A stretch of DNA of 64,000 nucleotides from AC-32 sp963716865. Its GTDB lineage: Bacteria; Actinomycetota; Thermoleophilia; Gaiellales; Gaiellaceae. Position numbers and translations under genes: made by a program. Of this stretch, positions 24,300 to 30,823 are shown piece after piece; positions within the stretch are counted from its first letter, which is position 1, and every line of letters begins with the position of its first letter. The notes under the pieces are model-generated. The model saw only the letters and a list, made by a program, of their open reading frames with translations. It was not told where the DNA came from and ran no database searches. Location of the stretch: the NCBI GenBank assembly GCA_963716865.1, contig CAVQUF010000005.1:1-64000 (forward strand), read 5' to 3'.

Positions 24300-25115
24300 A
24301 TGACGATCAGTCCTGTCGTAGACCGGGAGCAGGAGGAGCGCGAGGCATTCGCGGGCGTTCTCCGCTTCTACGAGCTCGCGAAGCGGCAGGAGTGGCAGGT
24401 CCGCGACCTCCCGTGGGGCGAGCTGCCGCCGATCCCGGAAGGCAAGGGCTCGCCGGTGCGGCAGGCGCGCCGGCGCGACATGTGGCGCTCGGTGCTCACG
24501 CAGCAGCTGCAGGCGGACATGCTCGCGTGCGACATGTCCTCGCAGCTGCTGAACATCGCCCCCGACGCCGAGGCGAAGCTCTACTACTCGACGATGGTGC
24601 AGGACGAGTCGCGCCATACCGAGGCGTGGCTGAAGCTGGTGGCGGAGGCCGGCGGCACCGCCGAGCGCGACCCGTACCTCGACGAGCTCGCGCACATGAC
24701 GCTCGAGGCGGACACGCTCGAGGAGAAGGTCTTCCAGATGCAGGTCTTCTACGAGCGCCTCATCATCTCGCGCTTCCGCCTGATCGCCCGCGCCTCGCGC
24801 GGCACGGTCCTCGAGGACCTCTGCCACCGGCTGACGACGGACGACGGCATCCACCACGGTGCCGGCATGGCCTACGAGAAGGTCCTCCTCCACAACGCGG
24901 ACAAGAAGACGAGGCACAACCTCGTCGCGGCGGCGAACCGGCTGCTGCCGATCTTCGTCCAGCACGCGCTCTGGCGGCCGCAGGAGCGCGCCTTCATCGG
25001 CGAGGCGATGCGCTCCCGCGACATCGAGAAGCTGAAAGAAGACATCGAGATCGGCGTCCGCCTGGCGGAGTCGCTCGGCCTCGACGTGAGCGACGTCGAG
25101 CTGCCCTTCCCCTAG
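24300..25115 (+). CDS. Ferritin-like diiron protein (R2/AurF-like)
   Basis: 271 residues, nearly all helical. Candidate metal ligands form the two-repeat diiron pattern: the first helix has TQQLQADMLACD; the second has MVQDESRHTEAW (E-x-x-H); the third has QVFYERLIISRF (Glu); the fourth has DDGIHHGAG (D-x-x-x-H). This matches ferritin-like oxygenases/oxidases of the R2-like or AurF type rather than storage ferritins. Substrate unknown. TACTCT at 24287-24292 ends 7 nt before the ATG. It is divergent from the HMG-CoA reductase, hinting at a shared isoprenoid or lipid oxidation role, which is inference. Confidence 0.8.
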   Translation: MTISPVVDREQEEREAFAGVLRFYELAKRQEWQVRDLPWGELPPIPEGKGSPVRQARRRDMWRSVLTQQLQADMLACDMSSQLLNIAPDAEAKLYYSTMVQDESRHTEAWLKLVAEAGGTAERDPYLDELAHMTLEADTLEEKVFQMQVFYERLIISRFRLIARASRGTVLEDLCHRLTTDDGIHHGAGMAYEKVLLHNADKKTRHNLVAAANRLLPIFVQHALWRPQERAFIGEAMRSRDIEKLKEDIEIGVRLAESLGLDVSDVELPFP

Positions 25116-25141
25116 AGACGTTCTGGGTGACTTCAATCGGT

Positions 25142-25161
25142 TCGACCGGTCAGTTCGGACG
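25142..25161 (-). repeat. Intergenic repeat family, copy 4 (-), core only
   Basis: The reverse complement reads CGTCCGAACTGACCGGTCGA, matching the core of the other copies at 16 or more of 20 positions. The hairpin part is missing: folD coding sequence starts 9 nt further on. It separates the ferritin-like gene from folD. Confidence 0.5.
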
Positions 25162-25170
25162 GACGGAGCT

Positions 25171-26031
25171 TTGGCCGCGAAGCTGATGGAGGGCGGGCCG
25201 CTGGCCGAGCGGATCCTGCCCGAGGTCGCAGAGGAGGTTCGCGAGCTCGGCGAGGTCGGGCTGGCGACGGTGCAGGTCGGCGACGACCCGGCTTCGACGA
25301 TCTACATCCGGCGCAAGCACGAGGCCGCGGCGGAGGCGGGGATGCGGTCGACCGATCTCAAGCTCCCGGAGGGCATCTCGCAGCAGGACTTCGACGCGGC
25401 GGTCGCCGAGCTGAACGACGACGACGGGATCGACGGGATCCTGATCCAGCTCCCGCTTCCGGGGCAGATCGACGAGGCCGCCGCGATCGTGGCGCTCGAC
25501 CCGGTCAAGGACGTGGACGGCGTCCACCCGTTCAACGCCGGCCAGCTCTACCTGGGGCGGCCGACGCACGTGCCCGCAACGCCGCTCGGGATCATGGCGC
25601 TCCTGGCCGAGCACGCGGTTCCCGTGGACGGCGCGCGAGCGGTGGTGGTCGGGCGCAGCGACATCGTCGGCAAGCCGGTCGCGCACCTGCTGCTGCAGGC
25701 GAACGCGACCGTCAGCATCTGCCACACGCACACGGACGACCTCCCGCGCTACACGCTCGACGCGGACGTGCTGGTGGTCGCGGCGGGCCGTGCGGGGGTC
25801 GTCTCTGCGGAGATGGTGAAGGAGGGAGCCGCGGTCGTGGACGTCGGCGTCAACCGCACCGAGACGGGGATCGTCGGCGACGTCGACGCGGGCGCGGCCG
25901 AGCGGGCGGCGTTCCTCACGCCCGTCCCGGGCGGCGTCGGCCCGATGACGATCGCGATGCTTTTGAGCAACACCGTGCGCGCGGCGCGCTATCGACGGAG
26001 CCTTCTTGCGTTCCCCGGTCGGCCTCGCTAA
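25171..26031 (+). CDS. folD: Bifunctional methylenetetrahydrofolate dehydrogenase/cyclohydrolase FolD
   Basis: 286 residues with the full FolD set: VGDDPASTIYIRRKHEAA (catalytic Lys of YxxxK), GILIQLPLPGQID, PVKDVDGVHPFNAGQL, VVGRSDIVGKPVAHLLLQANATVSICHTHT (NADP loop) and TPVPGGVGPMTIAMLL. It interconverts methylene-, methenyl- and formyl-THF in one-carbon metabolism. The start is TTG at 25171 (LAAKLMEGGPLAERI) with GGACGGAG upstream, matching the normal family N-terminus. The short C-terminal tail YRRSLLAFPGRPR is unremarkable. It follows a repeat core by 9 nt. Confidence 0.95.
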   Translation: MAAKLMEGGPLAERILPEVAEEVRELGEVGLATVQVGDDPASTIYIRRKHEAAAEAGMRSTDLKLPEGISQQDFDAAVAELNDDDGIDGILIQLPLPGQIDEAAAIVALDPVKDVDGVHPFNAGQLYLGRPTHVPATPLGIMALLAEHAVPVDGARAVVVGRSDIVGKPVAHLLLQANATVSICHTHTDDLPRYTLDADVLVVAAGRAGVVSAEMVKEGAAVVDVGVNRTETGIVGDVDAGAAERAAFLTPVPGGVGPMTIAMLLSNTVRAARYRRSLLAFPGRPR

Positions 26032-26106
26032 CGTTGGCCGCGCTTCACCGTAGGGCGGCGGCTCGGTGCCCGGGCCGTCGTTGTTTGTGCAGGAAGGGAG
26101 TTTGGT

Positions 26107-26307
26107 TTGCCCAAGGGCACCGTCAAGTGGTTCTCGAACGAGAAGGGCTACGGCTTCATCGAGCGCGAAGGCGGCGAAGACGTCTTCGTCCACTTCTCGG
26201 CGATTGCAGGGGAAGGCTACAAGTCGCTGACCGAGGGTCAGCAGGTCGAGTTCGAGGTCGTGCAGGGCGACAAGGGCCTGCAGGCTGCGAACGTCCAGCC
26301 GGTCTAG
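26107..26307 (+). CDS. Cold shock domain protein (CspA family)
   Basis: 66 residues forming a single OB-fold cold-shock domain, with RNP1 KGYGFIER and RNP2 DVFVHFSAI. It binds single-stranded RNA/DNA as a chaperone. The start is TTG, with AGGAAGGGAG as ribosome-binding site. The leader between folD and this gene (26032-26106) contains GC-rich sequence that could be its 5' UTR. The gene is followed by a perfect hairpin terminator. Confidence 0.95.
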   Translation: MPKGTVKWFSNEKGYGFIEREGGEDVFVHFSAIAGEGYKSLTEGQQVEFEVVQGDKGLQAANVQPV

Positions 26308-26330
26308 ACCCTTTCCGGAACCGAAAGTAA

Positions 26331-26356
26331 AACGGGGCCCCTGACGGGGCCCCGTT
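26331..26356 (+). terminator. Hairpin terminator after the cold shock gene
   Basis: An 11-bp perfect stem AACGGGGCCCC/GGGGCCCCGTT with a 4-nt TGAC loop, followed by CTTCG. Confidence 0.75.
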
Positions 26357-26491
26357 CTTCGTGGGGAGGGTCTCGGTCCCCCACGAACCCCATCCGCTAC
26401 TACGCGGCCCACGCTGCTCTCGGTTCAACCTGTCTGGCGAGCCTGTGCGCGGCCCCCCTCGCGGCCGGGCCGTTCTGACAGGATTCTGTGG

Positions 26492-26773
26492 ATGGCGATC
26501 TCACGGGACGAGGTGCTGCACGTCGCGCGGCTGGCGCGGCTCGAGCTCTCCGAGCAGGAGGTCGAGCGGTTCGCGGAGCAGCTGAGCGCGATCCTCGAGG
26601 CGGTCGGGAAGGTGGGCGAGCTCGACCTCGAGGGCGTCGAGCCGACCGCCCATCCGCTCGACCTGGCGAACGTCTGGGCCGAGGACGAGCCGAGGCCGTC
26701 GCTGAGCGCCGACGAGGCGCTCGCGAACGCGCCCGACCGCGAGGACGACTCCTTCCGCGTGCCTGCGGCGTGA
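26492..26773 (+). CDS. gatC: Asp-tRNA(Asn)/Glu-tRNA(Gln) amidotransferase subunit C
   Basis: 93 residues: ISRDEVLHVARLARLELSEQ, LSAILEAVGKVGELDLEGVEPTAHPLDL and the C-terminal REDDSFRVPAA. It is the small clamp subunit of GatCAB, which converts Glu-tRNA(Gln) and/or Asp-tRNA(Asn) by transamidation. The gatA gene follows after an unusual 127-bp gap. No ribosome-binding site is obvious near the ATG at 26492. Confidence 0.93.
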   Translation: MAISRDEVLHVARLARLELSEQEVERFAEQLSAILEAVGKVGELDLEGVEPTAHPLDLANVWAEDEPRPSLSADEALANAPDREDDSFRVPAA

Positions 26774-26845
26774 GCCCCGATCTGTTCCACATTCGTCACG
26801 GTTACGGCACAGACCCGTGCGCCCGTCGCGGCTACCGTGTCTGTA

Positions 26846-26863
26846 GGGGTCCCGGGGGACCCC
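26846..26863. other. Hairpin in the gatC-gatA gap
   Basis: GGGGTCC-CGGG-GGACCCC, a 7-bp perfect stem, followed by a G-rich run (CTGGGGGAGG, TTTGGGGGTCGG). The 127-bp spacer also holds CGTCACGGTTACGGCAC at 26795-26811. It may be a promoter/leader for gatA. Confidence 0.45.
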
Positions 26864-26900
26864 TGGGGGAGGTTTGGGGGTCGGGCGCGTGGGGGCTTTC

Positions 26901-28316
26901 GTGATCGACACGCTTCGGCTGACGGTCGAGGGCGCGGTGGCTCTGATCGAAGCGGGCGAGGTGTCTCCGGTCGAGCTCCACCGCGCGTACCTCGACGCGG
27001 CGGCGGAGCGAAACGAGGAGCTGAACGCCTACCTCTGCACCGTCGAGGACGGCGCCGCCGGCGCCGCTAGCGTGCCGATCGCGCTCAAAGACGTGGTCTC
27101 GACGAAGGGCGTCGAGACGACGGCGGGCTCGAAGATCCTCGCGGGCTACCGCCCGGTCTTCGACGCGACCGTCGCCGCCCGCTGCAAGGAGGCCGGCCTG
27201 TCGCTGCTCGGCAAGACCAACATGGACGAGTTCGCGATGGGCTCGTCGACCGAGAACTCGGCGTACGGGCCGACGCGAAACCCATGGGACCCGTCCCGCG
27301 TCCCGGGCGGCTCCTCTGGGGGCTCGACCGCGGCGGTCGCGGCCGGGTTGGCGCCGTGGGCGCTCGGCTCCGACACCGGCGGCTCGATCAAGCAGCCCGC
27401 GGCGCTGTGCGGGGTCGTCGGCCTGCGCCCGACCTACGGCACGGTCTCCCGGTACGGGATCGTCGCCTTTGCCTCGAGCCTCGACCAGATCGGCCCGATC
27501 GCGAAGAACGTCCGCGACTGCGCGCGCCTCTACCGCATCGTCGCCGGCCGCGACCCTTGCGACACGACGACGGTCGAGCTGCCCGAGCCGGTCGAGCTCC
27601 CCGACGCGGAGGACCTGAAGGGCCTTCGCATCGGCGTGCCCAAAGAGCTCAACGAAGCCGAAGGGATCGAGCCGGGCGTCACCGTGCAGATCGAGCGCGC
27701 GCTCGAGCTGGCGCGCGAGCTCGGCGCCGAGATCGGCGAGTGCCGGCTCCCGCGCTCGGTCGAGTTCGGCCTTCCCTGCTACTACCTGGTCGCCCCTTCC
27801 GAGGCGTCCTCGAACCTTGCCCGCTACGACGGCGTCCGCTACGGACTCCGCTCGGACGCGAACGGCGACGTCCGCGCGATGTACGACCGCACGCGCCACG
27901 ATGGCTTCGGCGACGAGCCAAAGCGCCGGATCATGCTCGGCACCTATGCGCTCTCGGCCGGCTACTACGACGCCTTCTACGGACAGGCCCAGAAGGTGCG
28001 AACCGTCATCCGCCAGGAGCACGCGGCCGCCTTCGAGCAGTTCGACGTCCTCGTCAGCCCGACCTCGCCGACCGTCGCCTTCGAGCTCGGCGCCCGCACG
28101 GCCGACCCGCTCGCGATGTACGCGGCGGACCTGCTCACGATCCCGGCCAACCTCGCCGGCCTCCCGGGCCTCTCGATTCCGTGCGGCCTCTCGGACGGGC
28201 TGCCTGTCGGCCTGCAGCTGATCGGGCGGCAGTTCTCGGAGAACCTGCTGTTCCGCGCCGGCCACGCGCTCGAGCGCGCTCTCGCCTTCGACGTCGTCCC
28301 GGAGCGGTACAGGTGA
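26901..28316 (+). CDS. gatA: Asp-tRNA(Asn)/Glu-tRNA(Gln) amidotransferase subunit A
   Basis: 471 residues of the amidase-signature family. The Ser-cisSer-Lys triad is present: Lys in VPIALKDVVSTKG, cis-Ser in PGGSSGGSTAAVAAG, and nucleophile Ser in LGSDTGGSIKQPAALCG. It releases ammonia from glutamine for GatB. The GTG at 26901 (VIDTLRLTVEGAVALIEAG) is the likely start. The stop overlaps the GTG of gatB (GTGA), showing tight coupling. Confidence 0.95.
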   Translation: MIDTLRLTVEGAVALIEAGEVSPVELHRAYLDAAAERNEELNAYLCTVEDGAAGAASVPIALKDVVSTKGVETTAGSKILAGYRPVFDATVAARCKEAGLSLLGKTNMDEFAMGSSTENSAYGPTRNPWDPSRVPGGSSGGSTAAVAAGLAPWALGSDTGGSIKQPAALCGVVGLRPTYGTVSRYGIVAFASSLDQIGPIAKNVRDCARLYRIVAGRDPCDTTTVELPEPVELPDAEDLKGLRIGVPKELNEAEGIEPGVTVQIERALELARELGAEIGECRLPRSVEFGLPCYYLVAPSEASSNLARYDGVRYGLRSDANGDVRAMYDRTRHDGFGDEPKRRIMLGTYALSAGYYDAFYGQAQKVRTVIRQEHAAAFEQFDVLVSPTSPTVAFELGARTADPLAMYAADLLTIPANLAGLPGLSIPCGLSDGLPVGLQLIGRQFSENLLFRAGHALERALAFDVVPERYR

Positions 28317-29719
28317 GCGATAGCTGGGAGCCGGTGATCGGGCTCGAGATCCACGTCCACCTGAAGACGCGGACGAAGATGTTCTGCCGATGCTCGGTGG
28401 CGTACTTCGAGCCGCCCAATACGCAGACGTGCCCGGTCTGCCTAGCCTTGCCCGGTTCGCTGCCCGTGCCGAACCGGAAGGCGATCGAGTGGACGATCCT
28501 GCTCGGGCTGGCGCTCGACTGCCGGATCGCCTCGAGCGCGATATTCCACCGCAAGAACTACTTCTACCCGGACAACCCGAAGGGCTATCAGATCTCGCAG
28601 TACGACGAGCCGCTCTGCGTGGACGGGCGGGTGCTCGTGCCCGGGCCGGAGGGCGACAGCGAGGTCACGATCGTCCGGGCGCACCTGGAGGAGGACGCTG
28701 CCAAGACGGTGCACGTAGGCGGCGCCGAGGGGCGGATTCACGGCGCCGAGAGCTCGCTGGTGGACTTCAATCGCGCGGGGACCCCCCTGGTCGAGATCGT
28801 GACCGCCCCCGACCTCCGGTCGCCCGAGCAGGCGAAGCGCTTCCTGCAGCTCCTCCGCCAGACGGTGGTCGAGCTCGGCATCTCCGACGCGGAGATGGAG
28901 AAGGGATCGCTTCGCTTCGACGTGAACGTGTCGGTGCGACCCGAAGGCTCGGACGAGCTGCGCACACGGACCGAGCTGAAGAACATGAACTCGTTCAACT
29001 TCGCCGCGAAGGGGATCGAGCGGGAGATCCGGCGGCAGGTCGAGATCTACGAGTCCGGGGGAGAGATCGATCAGGAGACGCTCCACTTCGATCCCGGCAA
29101 CGAGGCGGCCCCGCCGCTGCGCTCGAAGGAGGAGGCGCAGGACTACCGCTACTTCCCGGAGCCCGACCTCGTGCCGCTGGAGCCGGACCGTGAGCTGGTC
29201 GAGCAGCTGCGCGGTGGACTGCCGGAGCCGCCCGCGGCGCGGATCCGACGGCTCGAGGCCGAGGTCGGTTTCACGCTGGCGGAAGGCCTCGTCACGAGTG
29301 GGCGGGACGATCTCTACTCGAGGATTCCCGGCGACCGGCACGCGGTTGCGAACGTCGTCATGAACGAGCTCGCAGCGACCGGCGTAGACCCGGCGGACGT
29401 GAACGCGGAGGAGCTCGCGAAGGTGGTCGAGCGGCGCGACGAGATCCCGCGCTCTGCCTTTGCGGAGGCTCTCGCCGCAAGCGCGTCGCCGGGCTTCTCG
29501 GCGGAGAGCTACCTCGCCGAGTCGGCGATCGCCGACGTGTCCGAGCTCGATCCGGTGATCGACCGGATCCTGGGTGACAACGAGGAGCAGGTGGCCGCGT
29601 ACCGCGGCGGGAAGGAGGGCCTGCTCGGCTTCTTCGTCGGGCAGGTGATGAAGGAGACGGGGGGCAAGGCGAACCCGAAGGTCGTGAACGATCGCCTGCG
29701 CGAGAAGCTGAACGCCTAG
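28313..29719 (+). CDS. gatB: Asp-tRNA(Asn)/Glu-tRNA(Gln) amidotransferase subunit B
   Basis: 468 residues. GatB catalytic domain: PVIGLEIHVHLKTRTKMFCR, zinc ligands CRC...CPVC, LDCRIASSAIFHRKNYFYPD NPKGYQISQYD in sequence, and EEDAAKTVH. The C-terminal helical and YqeY-like domain ends GGKANPKVVNDRLREKL. It phosphorylates the mischarged aminoacyl-tRNA with ATP and transfers ammonia from GatA. The GTG start at 28313 overlaps the gatA stop. It ends the gatCAB cluster. Confidence 0.95.
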   Translation: MSDSWEPVIGLEIHVHLKTRTKMFCRCSVAYFEPPNTQTCPVCLALPGSLPVPNRKAIEWTILLGLALDCRIASSAIFHRKNYFYPDNPKGYQISQYDEPLCVDGRVLVPGPEGDSEVTIVRAHLEEDAAKTVHVGGAEGRIHGAESSLVDFNRAGTPLVEIVTAPDLRSPEQAKRFLQLLRQTVVELGISDAEMEKGSLRFDVNVSVRPEGSDELRTRTELKNMNSFNFAAKGIEREIRRQVEIYESGGEIDQETLHFDPGNEAAPPLRSKEEAQDYRYFPEPDLVPLEPDRELVEQLRGGLPEPPAARIRRLEAEVGFTLAEGLVTSGRDDLYSRIPGDRHAVANVVMNELAATGVDPADVNAEELAKVVERRDEIPRSAFAEALAASASPGFSAESYLAESAIADVSELDPVIDRILGDNEEQVAAYRGGKEGLLGFFVGQVMKETGGKANPKVVNDRLREKLNA

Positions 29720-29800
29720 CCTCGACAGCTAGAGGCGGGCTCCATCCGCAACCCCCTCCCTCCCAGGGGAATGAACAACGGTAGCGGCGCCGGGCACACG

Positions 29801-29855
29801 GGTGTGTGACGCGTTTGTGCCGCATGTGTGACGGTTTGCGCCGGCAGGCCGGCGC
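29801..29855. promoter_or_regulatory. Tandem direct repeats and palindrome upstream of the M23 peptidase gene
   Basis: Two imperfect direct repeats about 22 bp apart: TGTGACGCGTTTGTGCCG and TGTGACGGTTTGCGCCG. The perfect inverted repeat GCGCCGGC-AG-GCCGGCGC (29838-29855) follows. A two-helical-turn spacing suits a response regulator binding two sites on one face of the DNA. Confidence 0.45.
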
Positions 29856-29934
29856 GCGAGAACCCCCCTCCACGACTCCACCCACCCGGGGGGAATTCGC
29901 CCAAATTGCGGAAATCGGGACCACAATTGGCCCC

Positions 29935-30798
29935 ATGGGCACCTGCCGCCCCAGGGTCCTCGCGTTCCTGATCGTTCTCGCGGCTCTCGTCTTCGCACCA
30001 CCCGCGGCCGCTTACAACGCCGGCGTTGCCGCGCTGCAGGTCGCGCTCCACAATCGGGGGCTCTACGACGGGACGATCGACGGGGTCAAAGGCCCGGCGA
30101 CCACGAGCGCGGTGATGCGCCTCCAGCGTCGCGCCGGCCTGCCGGCGGACGGCGTCGTCGGCCGGAAGACGCGGCGGGCGCTCGGCCGGTACGGTCGCCA
30201 CCTGCTCGGCAGCCGCCCCCTGACCCGCGGCAAGGTCGGCTGGGACGTCGCCGCGCTCCAGTTCATGCTCGCCTGGCACGGCTTCCCGTCAGCGACCTTC
30301 GACGGGGGGCTCGGCATGCGGACGGACAACGCCCTGCGCCGCTTCCAGCTCTGGGCCGGGCTTCCGGTCGACGGCGTGGCCGGACCGGCGACGATCGCGG
30401 CGCTGCGGAAGCCCCCGGCCAGCTGTCCGCTCCCGCTGGCCTGGCCCGTCGACGCCCCTATCGGCGACCGCTTCGGCCCGCGCGGCGACCGCTTCCACGC
30501 CGGCGTCGACCTGCTCGCCGTTCGAGGGACGCCTGTGAAGGCGGCCGCGCCCGGGCGGGTCGTGATCGCGGGCTTCGTCGCGGGCGGCTGGGGGAAGCTC
30601 GTGGTCGTCGCCCACAACGACGGCGTCCGGACGATGTACGCGCACCTCTCGGTCGTGAGCGCGCACCTCGGCGAGCCCGTGTCTACCGGCTCGGTGCTCG
30701 GCGAGGTCGGGGCGACAGGCGACGCGACCGGCCCGCACCTCCACTTCGAGGTACGCGTCCGCGGCGCCTCCGTCGATCCGCTCAGCGCTCTGCCCTAG
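29935..30798 (+). CDS. Secreted M23 peptidoglycan endopeptidase with two PG-binding domains
   Basis: 287 residues. An N-terminal signal peptide (VLAFLIVLAALVFAPPAAA) is followed by two PG_binding_1 repeats (VAALQVALHNRGLYDGTIDG to LGRYG; VAALQFMLAWHGFPSATFDG to AALRK). The LytM/M23 domain follows, with zinc ligands in RFHAGVDLLA (HxxxD) and GPHLHFEVR (HxH). It should cleave peptide cross-links in the cell wall. An upstream in-frame ATG at 29806 would add an untypical Arg/Cys-rich stretch and hide the signal peptide, so 29935 is preferred. Tandem repeats upstream suggest regulated expression. Confidence 0.92.
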   Translation: MGTCRPRVLAFLIVLAALVFAPPAAAYNAGVAALQVALHNRGLYDGTIDGVKGPATTSAVMRLQRRAGLPADGVVGRKTRRALGRYGRHLLGSRPLTRGKVGWDVAALQFMLAWHGFPSATFDGGLGMRTDNALRRFQLWAGLPVDGVAGPATIAALRKPPASCPLPLAWPVDAPIGDRFGPRGDRFHAGVDLLAVRGTPVKAAAPGRVVIAGFVAGGWGKLVVVAHNDGVRTMYAHLSVVSAHLGEPVSTGSVLGEVGATGDATGPHLHFEVRVRGASVDPLSALP

Positions 30799-30823
30799 CC
30801 AGCGTTTAGGCTCGGGCCCGCAC

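Noticed and set aside
29725..29934. c-di-AMP (ydaO-type) riboswitch before the M23 gene
   Set aside because: Such riboswitches often precede actinobacterial wall hydrolases, and CCGCAACCCC/CAGGGGAATGAAC is faintly similar, but the conserved core cannot be aligned.
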